Source: Acidobacteriaceae bacterium (GTDB taxonomy: Bacteria > Acidobacteriota > Terriglobia > Terriglobales > Acidobacteriaceae). From it: DNA of 36,592 bases. The position numbers and the translations under genes were made by a program. The stretch spans positions 1-36,592 of the forward strand of contig JARLFX010000115.1 of the NCBI GenBank assembly GCA_031296355.1, read 5' to 3'. The notes under the pieces were generated by a model, which was not told the DNA's origin, did not search any database, and saw nothing but the letters and a program-made list of their open reading frames with translations. Positions 1-8,148 of the stretch are shown here, piece by piece. The first letter of the stretch is position 1. Each line of letters opens with the position of its first letter.

Positions 1-83
1 GCAGGAGTACCACCCTTACCGCAACCGGTTGCCAGTGAAACCACAAAAACAGAAAGCACGAACAGCGCAATGCGACGCATCAT
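1..83 (-). CDS. N-terminus of putative lipoprotein, cut by window edge
   Basis: The minus strand from 83 opens with two Met codons and encodes about 27 residues before the edge. There are two Arg, then a hydrophobic stretch, then Ala-Thr-Gly-Cys and Gly-Lys-Gly-Gly. This is the shape of a type II (lipoprotein) signal peptide. The residue at -3 from Cys is Ala rather than the favoured Leu, so lipidation is likely but not certain. An AAGGAA ribosome-binding site lies about 8 bases upstream of the start. The gene diverges from the nuclease on the other side of a 261-base spacer. Function cannot be told from this fragment. Confidence 0.6.
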   Translation of the reverse strand, partial: MMRRIALFVLSVFVVSLATGCGKGGTP

Positions 84-344
84 GAGGACAGTTCCTTTGC
101 TTAGGGCGAGCTATGAATATATCATCTGGCGAAGCCCTTCGTGCTGGCTTTTTTGCCCATTTTCCAGATCAGCGGCAAAATTAACAAAGCGGCCAGAGTA
201 GGAGATAAAACGTCATAATAACCCTCGGCAGCAGAGTCTTCTCTGCGGTATGCTAGTTGCTTGCTGTCAGCTCCCGGGCTTGCTTTTTCCGGTCCTTCCC
301 TTTCAAGGGTTTAGCTTGTCTGACGCCGCCCTAAGGAGGCCGCC
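84..344. other. Divergent intergenic region
   Basis: This is the spacer between the left-edge lipoprotein (-) and the nuclease (+). It must hold promoters for both. The AAGGAGG Shine-Dalgarno of the nuclease is at 333-339. I do not see a convincing -35/-10 pair on either strand, nor a gene. Confidence 0.4.
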
Positions 345-1196
345 ATGAAAAAAACAGTTATTCATCTTGCAGTACTCGCCGTTGCCGCCATGCCCGCCGT
401 CTATGCTCACGCATGGAGCGCGGAGGGCCATCGCCTGACCGCACTGGTCGCACAAAATCACCTCACGCCCGTTGCAGCCCAGAATGTAAAGGCCATCCTT
501 GGCCAGGATTCCATGGCTGATGTAGCTCCCTGGGCCGACGAGTACCGGAACGATCACCGCGAGACCGCTCCCTGGCACTTCACTGATATTCCCGGCCAGC
601 AGCAACGTTACGACCGCATGCGCGATTGCCCCGCGCCCCCCCTCGATCCCAATGCCGCTATCCGCGATTGCAGCATTGACCGCATCATCTACTTTGAGAA
701 CCAGCTCAAGAACCCCAACCTGCCCAAAGAGCAGAAGGTCTACGACCTCAAGATGCTGATCCATTTCATGGGCGACCTGCATCAGCCGCTTCATAACATC
801 CTCGAAGCAAAGGGCGGCAACAATATCAGGGTCGTTGAGTTCGGCTCCATCAACTGCGACGGCTGGCCCTGCAATCTGCACGCAACCTGGGACCATGGCC
901 TGATTGACCACCGCAACCTGAGCGAAAAGAAGTATCTTGACCTGCTCGAAGCCACCATCAAGCAACACCACCTGGAGCAGGAAGCAACCGTAGGCAACCT
1001 TGTGCATTGGGCAAACGAGTCACACGCCCATGCCGTGGATGCCTGGCTTCCCAACGGTGCTCTCGTCAATAAGGCCTACTTCGACAAGAACATTGTGGTC
1101 GTTGACGATCAACTGGCGCTTGGCGGCCTTCGTTTGGCGAACGCACTCAACTCCATCTTCACCACGCCGCCTCCGGGAACGGAAACAATCAAGTAG
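345..1196 (+). CDS. Secreted S1/P1-type zinc nuclease
   Basis: This 283-residue protein belongs to the S1/P1 nuclease family, secreted zinc enzymes that cut single-stranded DNA and RNA and remove 3' phosphates. A signal peptide covers about residues 1-23, so the mature protein would begin with Trp24. That is the expected arrangement, because the amino group and carbonyl of the N-terminal Trp bind zinc. The other expected ligands can be assigned by motif and spacing: His29 (WSAEGH), Asp65, His78 (WHFTD), His140, Asp144 and His150 (HFMGDLHQPLH), and His179 and Asp183 (LHATWD). All nine positions are filled, so the enzyme looks active. The start is set by a perfect AAGGAGG six bases upstream. 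The gene stands alone, followed by its own hairpin terminator. A role in nucleic-acid scavenging is inferred. Confidence 0.93.
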   Translation: MKKTVIHLAVLAVAAMPAVYAHAWSAEGHRLTALVAQNHLTPVAAQNVKAILGQDSMADVAPWADEYRNDHRETAPWHFTDIPGQQQRYDRMRDCPAPPLDPNAAIRDCSIDRIIYFENQLKNPNLPKEQKVYDLKMLIHFMGDLHQPLHNILEAKGGNNIRVVEFGSINCDGWPCNLHATWDHGLIDHRNLSEKKYLDLLEATIKQHHLEQEATVGNLVHWANESHAHAVDAWLPNGALVNKAYFDKNIVVVDDQLALGGLRLANALNSIFTTPPPGTETIK

Positions 1197-1228
1197 CCCG
1201 CAGCCATTGCAAGCTGCATCATCACCCC

Positions 1229-1252
1229 AGGCCGGCTCACACGAGCCGGCCT
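1229..1252 (+). terminator. Hairpin terminator of the nuclease gene
   Basis: A 10-bp perfect stem (AGGCCGGCTC paired with GAGCCGGCCT) with an ACAC loop is followed by TCTCTTG. It lies 32 bases after the nuclease stop codon. The tail is only moderately T-rich. Confidence 0.65.
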
Positions 1253-1401
1253 TCTCTTGACCCGGGAACCAAATCACTAATGGCTTCAGCCGCAAAGCCC
1301 AAGTCTCGTGACCTTCCATGGAGGCAGGCGCCCCGTATCTCGATTCTGAAATTCGGGCTTGCCCATGGCACAAGCTTTCTCCGCAGACGTAACAATAGCA
1401 A

Positions 1402-1435
1402 GCAGAAGGGCCAGCCCGTAGGCTGGCCCTTCTGC
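1402..1435 (-). terminator. Strong hairpin terminator of Oar-like receptor 1
   Basis: A 15-bp perfect inverted repeat (1402-1416 with 1421-1435, loop CGTA) lies 16 bases beyond the receptor stop codon. On the minus strand the sequence after the stem reads TTGCTATTGTT, a fair T-rich tail. Confidence 0.75.
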
Positions 1436-1451
1436 GTTATCTTGCCATTGG

Positions 1452-4400
1452 TTAGAAGTACAGTCTGCCAGATAGCTCCACCTGACGCGTAGTCAGCTGG
1501 AAGAGCGTGCTGTTGGCATTCACATACGTGCCGTAGTTAGGCTGCGCCACCAGGTAGTTGGTGCTGCTGTTGGACGGTGTTCCAGCCGGTACTGTAACGT
1601 TGCCCGGGCAGTTTTGATTCGAGGCCGTCGATGTACCGCTATTCAGGCAATATGCCGTCTGCGATACCCGGGTGATGTTCTGATGGTTCAGCAGATTGTA
1701 GATACTTGCCTGTAGATCCAGACTGATGCGCCGGGTGCCGGGATTGAAATAGAAACGCTTCTGCAGACGAAGATCCATCACAGCCGACTTCGGAAGGTAC
1801 GACTGGTTCCTTCCCAGAATAAGCAGGCGCGATAGGCCGCCGGCACTGGCGCTAACGCCACCAGAACCGTTTGAACCCTGGCCGTAACCACCGGTCGGAT
1901 TTGCACCCGTTGTAACCGGGGTATACGGCAACCCGGTCTGCATCTGAACCAGAGGCGAAATCTGCCAGCCATCGCCCACATACTTCTTCCATCCCCGGAA
2001 GTTCGTCTGCGGACGGAAGACGGCGGAGCCAACAAAGCGCTGGCGAACATCCAGTTGGCCGTTGCCATACTCGTCTTTAATACTCGTCGGATCGTACGGT
2101 CCGCCGAAGGGAATGTCGTTGCCGATGTATGGGTTGTAGTCCAGCGAATGTGCCCAAGTGTAGTTCATATTGAACGACAAACCATTGCTCATACGCTTAT
2201 TCAGCTGCACCGCCAGCGCGTTATAGCTGGAGTTCAGGTTGCTGCTGATCTTCGCGAGGCCGTCAACACGGGTATCGTATTTAGCATTAGGCGTATAGAA
2301 AGGCGACACCGTAAGGATGTTGCCGGTCTGATACCCCTTCGTCGCCAGGGGCGATGGCTTTCCGCCGTGGGGATACGTCACGTAGTTATTCGGCGCCGGC
2401 GTCACGCCATCTGAGTTCACTACGACGTACTGATGGACAGCCAACTCAGGCGTAGAACCGGTGTAACCGCATGCGGTGCTGTAGAAATCACCGGCGCACT
2501 TGTTGTTCTGGTCGAAAGCTCCCTCCAGATGGCGGCCCAGCGAAGACATATACATCACAGCAAATACGGTGTTCCAGCCAAGATTCTGCTCCAGCGCAAG
2601 ATCCGTCTCCAAAACCTGCGGGTTCTGGAAATTCTTGCCGAAGTAGTTGATCGTCGGTCCAAAGCCATTACAAGCTGCGCCTGGTGCGAAGTACGAAGCA
2701 TCTGGAGCCAGTTTGGGCCATGGGAACGCCGTGCCGCAGGAACCGCCATTGTAATGCTGCTGTGAGCCCGGCCCCAACTGCTGGTTATATGCGGACGTAA
2801 TGGCCGAGTTGATGATACGGCCCGCATAGATGCCGAACCCGCCGCGCAGGTGGGTCTTGCCATCCCCATACACGTTCCAATTGAAACCGAAGCGCGGCTG
2901 GATATTGTTGCGGTCGTTCGGCGTGATATTCGAAACCGCCAGAATTGCAGCATTATGTCCGGCGGTCGCGGTAGTCTCTGCCGGCATATCTGCCTGAGTC
3001 ATGGGAGCAGGGTTTGGCGGAAGGTACTCATACTCGTAGCGCAAGCCGAGAGTCAGAGTCAGGCGCGGCAGGATGCGCCAGTCGTCCGTCAGGAAGCCGG
3101 CATAATCCGTCGTTGCGATATTCTCGCTCGGATTGCCAAAGCCTTGGATGAAGGATGTGAAGTTAGGAGTGTATGTTCCACCAGACGGGGTAATGCCCGT
3201 GGACGCATGCAGATAATCCGCGATGAAGTTCCAGGAATACGGGAAGCGGTAATCGCCACTCTCGTCGTACAGTTGGCTGCTGTAGTCGAAGACGCGGTTA
3301 ATGTCGATACCGGACTTCGTAACGTGTTTCCCATGCGACCAGGTGAAGATATCCTCGCCCTGGATACGACGCTCATTCGGATTCGCATTGGAATCGAACG
3401 TCGAATACTTGCCGATGCGGAAGTAGTTGCTCGAATCGTAGTAATACCCGATGCGCGTGAGCGGCAGCCGTGCCGGATCAGACGGATTACCCGGTGCCGT
3501 CGATGCAAGCGATGCCTCGTTCGGTCCCGGCGGGCTCGACAACTGGTACTCAAAGTCGCGTCCGTACTGGAAGCGCAACTCGTTTACCATCGACTGATTC
3601 ACGACCGTCGCCAGACGCATAATGCCAAAATCCGTCTTTACGAAGCTGTCGCCAAAGCTGTGATTGCCATAGTTCACTGACGATGCAGTCTGGTAATTAC
3701 TGAACCCGCTGCCGCGGAAACGGCTGTATTCCACAGTCAGCCGGTTGTTGTCATTGATCTGCCAGTCCAGGCGCGGGAAGTTATTCATCTGATCCGCGCG
3801 GCGCGGCACCTGACCGGTGAACGACTGGATGATACCCAGACCCTGCGAATAGTAGGCGACACCCGCTGCATAGCTCACACCCAAGGCATGCGCTACTTGG
3901 CAGGCGGCAAAACCACCACTATCCGGCCCCTGGTTCTGCGGCTGCCCACTGGTAGACGACAACGGCTGTCCCGTGGAAGTAATGTAAGCTCCGGATGACG
4001 TATTGCAGCTCTGTAAGCCTGTATAGGCCACATACGCCTTCGCAAATACGCCGTTATTGATGGCGTTCTGCGTAAAGCGTGAGATGCCGGGATAGTTCTT
4101 GCGCTGCTGATCGTATGCGTAGAAAAAGAAGAGTTTGTTCTGGATGATCGGCCCACCGATGCCAAAGCCCCACGTCTTGCGCCAATCCTTCGGCTTCACC
4201 ACGTTGGTCACATAGTTGCCGCTGCCCACCGGCTGCTCGCTCGTCACGTTGGTATACGGATTTTTAGAGCCCAGCGTATTATCGCGGTCGAAGAAATAGA
4301 GCTCCCCATGCAGCTTGTTACCGCCGCTCTTGGTCACGGTATTGGTAACGCCGCCAGCCGCGCGACCATATTCAGCCGAGTAGTTCGAGGTATTCACCTG

Positions 4401-5069
4401 GAACTCCTGCACGGCAGCCAGCGCGAAAGAATACGATACCGTCGTACGCCCGCGCTGCTCCGAGAAGTACGCCTGATTATCGTCCATGCCGTCTACGGTG
4501 GAGTTGTTCAGCAAATAATTCACACCGCGGAAGCTGAGCAATCCCAGGCCGTCCGGATCGCCCACAATCACACCCGGCGTCAACAGCGCGAAGTTTGAGT
4601 AGCGGTGGCCATTGATCGGCAGGTTGTCCACCATGTTCTGGTCTACAACGCTTGAAATTTCAGAAGACTGCGTGTGCATCAACGGCGTCTCGTCCGTCAC
4701 TTCCACCGTCTCTGACACATTGCCCACGGTCAGCTTCGGCGCGATGTCCGACATCGTTCCGACAGCCACCGGCACCTGCACGGCCTTGTAGGTCTGGAAT
4801 CCCGTCGCCGTAACCGTCACCGTATAGGTGCCAGGCGGCAAGTCCGTGATGCGGTATTCGCCGCTCTCCTTCGTCACCGTCGTACGGCTCTCACCCGTAG
4901 CCGCGTTCACCGCAGTGATCTGAACGCCCGCCAGCACCGAACCGCTGGGGTCATAGATCGTGCCGCCAACCGCGCCCGTCGTGGCCGACTGCGCGAATGC
5001 GGGAACGGTACAGACACAGACGAATGCGAAAAACAAAACACACAATGCCTTCGAGAAAATACGGCGCAT
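1452..5069 (-). CDS. Oar-like TonB-dependent receptor with carboxypeptidase-regulatory-like domain (receptor 1)
   Basis: This is a 1,205-residue outer-membrane protein. A signal peptide ends near Ala26 (PAFAQ). Residues about 32-112 form a carboxypeptidase-regulatory-like beta-sandwich (GTIYDPSGSVLAG, then GEYRITDLPPGTYTVTV). Residues about 125-250 match the plug region (LPINGHRYSNFALLTPGV). The rest is a long beta-barrel rich in aromatic and Asn residues that ends in GRLYF, with the terminal Phe used by barrel assembly. Such Oar/SusC-like receptors are very numerous in Acidobacteria and are thought to import or bind large substrates; the ligand is not evident. I cannot identify a TonB box. 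The start has TTAGGAGAG just upstream. It lies 110 bases after the NHL-repeat gene on the same strand, so the two may share a transcript despite a hairpin between them. Confidence 0.9.
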   Translation of the reverse strand: MRRIFSKALCVLFFAFVCVCTVPAFAQSATTGAVGGTIYDPSGSVLAGVQITAVNAATGESRTTVTKESGEYRITDLPPGTYTVTVTATGFQTYKAVQVPVAVGTMSDIAPKLTVGNVSETVEVTDETPLMHTQSSEISSVVDQNMVDNLPINGHRYSNFALLTPGVIVGDPDGLGLLSFRGVNYLLNNSTVDGMDDNQAYFSEQRGRTTVSYSFALAAVQEFQVNTSNYSAEYGRAAGGVTNTVTKSGGNKLHGELYFFDRDNTLGSKNPYTNVTSEQPVGSGNYVTNVVKPKDWRKTWGFGIGGPIIQNKLFFFYAYDQQRKNYPGISRFTQNAINNGVFAKAYVAYTGLQSCNTSSGAYITSTGQPLSSTSGQPQNQGPDSGGFAACQVAHALGVSYAAGVAYYSQGLGIIQSFTGQVPRRADQMNNFPRLDWQINDNNRLTVEYSRFRGSGFSNYQTASSVNYGNHSFGDSFVKTDFGIMRLATVVNQSMVNELRFQYGRDFEYQLSSPPGPNEASLASTAPGNPSDPARLPLTRIGYYYDSSNYFRIGKYSTFDSNANPNERRIQGEDIFTWSHGKHVTKSGIDINRVFDYSSQLYDESGDYRFPYSWNFIADYLHASTGITPSGGTYTPNFTSFIQGFGNPSENIATTDYAGFLTDDWRILPRLTLTLGLRYEYEYLPPNPAPMTQADMPAETTATAGHNAAILAVSNITPNDRNNIQPRFGFNWNVYGDGKTHLRGGFGIYAGRIINSAITSAYNQQLGPGSQQHYNGGSCGTAFPWPKLAPDASYFAPGAACNGFGPTINYFGKNFQNPQVLETDLALEQNLGWNTVFAVMYMSSLGRHLEGAFDQNNKCAGDFYSTACGYTGSTPELAVHQYVVVNSDGVTPAPNNYVTYPHGGKPSPLATKGYQTGNILTVSPFYTPNAKYDTRVDGLAKISSNLNSSYNALAVQLNKRMSNGLSFNMNYTWAHSLDYNPYIGNDIPFGGPYDPTSIKDEYGNGQLDVRQRFVGSAVFRPQTNFRGWKKYVGDGWQISPLVQMQTGLPYTPVTTGANPTGGYGQGSNGSGGVSASAGGLSRLLILGRNQSYLPKSAVMDLRLQKRFYFNPGTRRISLDLQASIYNLLNHQNITRVSQTAYCLNSGTSTASNQNCPGNVTVPAGTPSNSSTNYLVAQPNYGTYVNANSTLFQLTTRQVELSGRLYF

Positions 5070-5134
5070 CAGAGGCTCTCCTAAGATAAATCCAACTCAT
5101 TTGGCCTGCTGTAGCAGACCAGTGTTAGAAGCTC

Positions 5135-5168
5135 GCGGCAGGGAGACTTGCTACCGTCTCCCTGCCGC
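5135..5168 (-). terminator. Hairpin between the NHL-repeat gene and receptor 1
   Basis: A 13-bp perfect stem (5135-5147 with 5156-5168) with an 8-base loop lies 11 bases past the stop of the NHL-repeat gene. The following minus-strand sequence is not T-rich. It may be a weak terminator, an attenuating element or an mRNA-stabilising hairpin that sets the ratio between the two genes. Confidence 0.5.
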
Positions 5169-5179
5169 AGCCTGTTTCG

Positions 5180-7846
5180 TTACTTCACCGTCAGGGTGAC
5201 CGTCTGTATTTGCGTTACGCCGCTGCCGGTAATGCCGGTAATCGTAACCGTGCTCGTACCCGACGGCGTACCCGGAGCGGCTGCACCAAAGTCCTTGCCG
5301 CAGCCAACCGTGCTTGACATGGCTATCAGCAACGCCAGCGCCATCAGCACGCCGCTGTACTTCAGCGGAGATTTGCGGCGGCGGAACAGGATCAACATAC
5401 CCATCAGGATCGCAGGCAGCATACCCATCACCGCCCACTTACCCCTTCCGAACGCCCCGATGCCGTATACCACCGGCTGCGACTGCGTCGTCGTGATAGA
5501 GAGCGCTTCAGTATACGGACCACCGCATGGCGTCACACCAAGCGTATTGGTTGGCAAAGCTGGATCCCCCGGATAGAAGACACATGCTGCGCCTGACGGC
5601 AGACCGGAACATGAGAAGTTGATCGAACCACTATACGCAACAGAATTCACGGCCATGGCATAGAGTGCCGTCTGCCCCGCGAGCACCGTATTCTGCTGGG
5701 CGCTTGCTATCGTCATCGTAAAGCTCGGCGCTGTTGATGCAATCGTGCTCGTCGCCGAAGTAGAAGTGGCAAAGTTGGGGTCGCCAGCATAGGTTGCATA
5801 CACCGTATGCGATCCCACTGGGAACGTATACGAGAACACCGCCAGATTCGCGCTATTCAGAGCACTGGCTCCTACCTGCGTACCATCCACGAAGAACTGT
5901 ACGTTCCCCGTCGCTACACCGTTGACCTGGCCCTTTACCTTCGCCGTGATCGCCGTCGGGCTTCCGCTACCGGTCGAGGTAACAGAGCATCCTCCCGCCG
6001 TAAAGGAAATGAACGTCTTCGTCGGCGATACAAAGTTGACATAGTAGCCGCTCAGCGGGAACGTGCTTGTCTTACCCGCTCCACTCACAATCTGCAGTGT
6101 GCCGGTGAATGCACCCGGCGTCGTCGGATTTGCCTGCAGCGTCAGCAGACAATCCGTCGTGGTATCGCTGTTCGTCGTGCAATTCGCAGCGGAGAAGCTG
6201 CCTACGGTAAAGTTCGTGGCGCCCGCGGTGATCGTAGCTGCAGTCACTGACGAAGAGAACGTGTCCCCCGCGTCAAAGTGCACTTCCAGCGTCTGCACCG
6301 GCTTTGATCCGTTGATAGTGCCAAACTGCGTTCCGCTGGAAATCTCGCGAATCAGCTTATTGTTCCCGTCGGCCACGATCAGGTTGCTGTAGTTATCGGC
6401 AAACAGGCCATTAGTGCCATACGAAAGGGTCGCACCCGATCCGCTCACCACAGAGAAGCTGGCATTGTTCGCCGGACATCCATCGCCGATCGTGTCCCCT
6501 GCCAGCGCGCAGAGCGAAGTCGAAGTTGCACCTGCCACCTGGTAGGAAGTCTTCGTAGAACCATCTACGCGCCATACCATCCCATTGCTGGCGTCAGACA
6601 CGTAGACGTTGGGTGCCGCCGGATACAAACCCTTGTCGATGGAAAGGCCATAATCACTTCCCATTGCCACAGTCTGCGCTGGTCCGCGCTTAGAGCTGGT
6701 TCCACTAAGCTTGCTATTCGATATGCCGGCATACTGCGTAACCATGCCCGCGCTATTCACAACAACTGCCTGATAGGGATACGTGTTGTCAGCATACAGA
6801 TTGCCGGCCGCATCCACGGCAACATCGTAGGGATTGTCCAGGTTCGTCGAGTTGGCCACACCAACGTAACCGGCAACCATCGCATTCGCCGCCGGATAGT
6901 AACATCCTCCGCGGCTGCCGGTCGCTGCTGCTGTAAAGTTCGGGCAGTCAGTCGCACTTGCAGGGTTCAATGCTGTCTTTGCGTTCAAACTGCCGTACCC
7001 AAGCACCTTCGCGATCGTTCCTGCAGGAACCGTTACACCGTTCCGTGTGATCGTAGACGTCGTCAGATTCACGACTTCCACCGCCTGATTACCTTCATCC
7101 GCAATGTACAGTGCACCGTTGCCGTCCAGCGCCAGACCATATGGGAAGTTCAGGTAGCTCTGAGTCGCCGCATTGATGGTCACTGCCGGCGTTGTGCTGT
7201 TAGTTGCGTAACCGTACGTGCTGGTGCAATTTCCGGCTATCAGCGAAACGATCTTGGTTGTCGCATCAATCTTGCGCACCGTGTCGGTTCCGCTGTCAGC
7301 AAAGTAGAGGTTTCCAGATGCATCAAAAACCAGCCCGGAAGGCGTCGTCAGCTTAACCGCAGTGGCGAGATTGCCGTCGCCCAGCGTATCGGTAAGAGTG
7401 GTGCCCAGCGGATTGCAGGTCGCGGTAGATGCGGGCGAGCTCGTCGCGCCGCCTGCATAGGTCGTAATCACGCCCAGCGTCGCCTGGTTATTCATCTCAA
7501 TGCGGCGAATGCGGGCGTTCGTGCTGTCTGAAAAGTAAATATTGCCCTGTGCGTCTTCGGTCACATAGCGCGGATTGCTCAGCACCACTTCTGTCGCCAG
7601 GCAGCCGTCGCCCAGCGTATCTGTCGCCACCCGGCCATTGCCGCTCGGGCACGCCGTGCCCACCGCATAGGTCGGCAGCACCGTAGCTGGTGACGTCGGG
7701 GCATTGCCGGCGACGGTTGTCACAATGTAGGGCAACAACTGCGGTGCAGCCTGGCCCCACGCACTGGAGCTCGCAAAAAGAGCGGTTGCGGCTGCGATCA
7801 ACGAACAACAAAGGACGCGACTGACGGAACGGGCGAAAGACGGCAT
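5180..7846 (-). CDS. Secreted NHL-repeat / Ig-like protein with acidobacterial C-terminal tail
   Basis: This is an 888-residue surface protein. I chose the ATG at 7846, not an in-frame one 105 bases upstream, because GGAG sits 8 bases ahead and it begins a proper signal peptide (ending ASSSAWGQ). Residues about 40-530 contain NHL-type beta-propeller repeats: AQGNIYFSDSTNARIRRI, SGNLYFADSGTDTVRKID and several more. Each set is preceded by a degenerate GDG(C/N)xAT motif common in these propellers. An anchor-type beta-sandwich and an Ig-like repeat (VQFFVDGTQVGASALN) follow. The C-terminus has an Ig-like segment (SINFSCSGLPSGAACVF), a membrane helix, FRRR at 821-824, a second helix ending in Gly-Cys849, and a 39-residue Thr/Val-rich tail. 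The same tail design recurs in the 2,568-residue protein. No catalytic residues are seen; a binding or surface role is likely. Confidence 0.85.
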   Translation of the reverse strand: MPSFARSVSRVLCCSLIAAATALFASSSAWGQAAPQLLPYIVTTVAGNAPTSPATVLPTYAVGTACPSGNGRVATDTLGDGCLATEVVLSNPRYVTEDAQGNIYFSDSTNARIRRIEMNNQATLGVITTYAGGATSSPASTATCNPLGTTLTDTLGDGNLATAVKLTTPSGLVFDASGNLYFADSGTDTVRKIDATTKIVSLIAGNCTSTYGYATNSTTPAVTINAATQSYLNFPYGLALDGNGALYIADEGNQAVEVVNLTTSTITRNGVTVPAGTIAKVLGYGSLNAKTALNPASATDCPNFTAAATGSRGGCYYPAANAMVAGYVGVANSTNLDNPYDVAVDAAGNLYADNTYPYQAVVVNSAGMVTQYAGISNSKLSGTSSKRGPAQTVAMGSDYGLSIDKGLYPAAPNVYVSDASNGMVWRVDGSTKTSYQVAGATSTSLCALAGDTIGDGCPANNASFSVVSGSGATLSYGTNGLFADNYSNLIVADGNNKLIREISSGTQFGTINGSKPVQTLEVHFDAGDTFSSSVTAATITAGATNFTVGSFSAANCTTNSDTTTDCLLTLQANPTTPGAFTGTLQIVSGAGKTSTFPLSGYYVNFVSPTKTFISFTAGGCSVTSTGSGSPTAITAKVKGQVNGVATGNVQFFVDGTQVGASALNSANLAVFSYTFPVGSHTVYATYAGDPNFATSTSATSTIASTAPSFTMTIASAQQNTVLAGQTALYAMAVNSVAYSGSINFSCSGLPSGAACVFYPGDPALPTNTLGVTPCGGPYTEALSITTTQSQPVVYGIGAFGRGKWAVMGMLPAILMGMLILFRRRKSPLKYSGVLMALALLIAMSSTVGCGKDFGAAAPGTPSGTSTVTITGITGSGVTQIQTVTLTVK

Positions 7847-8148
7847 TTTGTGTAGCTCCAACGCAGTGAGAAAGTTAAACTTAGCGCGCATCCATTTTGC
7901 TTGCGGATTGCGTACCCGAATAAGAGGAAGAACGTCGAGTATAGGTGCCAACTACCCAAATGCCAAGTTATTTTTCGTCGAATGTGCCAAAAAAAGCAGT
8001 TCCGCCGAACCGCTTCACTGGCTAGTCAACTATTTACGGGTTTTGCAGCAAACCTTCACTCATCCCTCGTCGTAATGAGGGATACCTCAGGATGATGTCG
8101 TTTCCAGAATTTTAGCAGAGCTGCGTGCGACCGCTCACTGCCTGCCCA
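7847..8148. other. 302-base intergenic region upstream of the NHL-repeat gene
   Basis: It lies between two minus-strand genes. It holds the predicted promoter of the NHL-repeat gene (7938-7966) and a 7-bp hairpin (8062-8068 with 8077-8083, ATCCCTC/GAGGGAT) that may end the upstream VWFA-gene transcript, though without a T-rich tail. I see no gene in it. Confidence 0.5.
7938..7966 (-). promoter_or_regulatory. Sigma-70-type promoter of the NHL-repeat gene
   Basis: On the minus strand TTGGCA is followed by a 17-base spacer and then TATACT, a near-consensus housekeeping promoter. Transcription would start near 7931, giving a leader of about 85 bases before the ATG at 7846. I see no riboswitch-like structure in the leader. 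Confidence 0.6.

Noticed and set aside
7847..7951. N-terminal extension of 35 residues on the NHL-repeat protein
   Set aside because: The extension lacks signal features. The ATG at 7846 has a ribosome-binding site and begins a typical signal peptide.
7938..7966. TTGGCAC in the NHL-gene promoter considered as a sigma-54 -24 element
   Set aside because: The matching -12 (TTGC-type) element is absent at the required spacing, whereas the sigma-70 pair with a 17-base spacer fits well.
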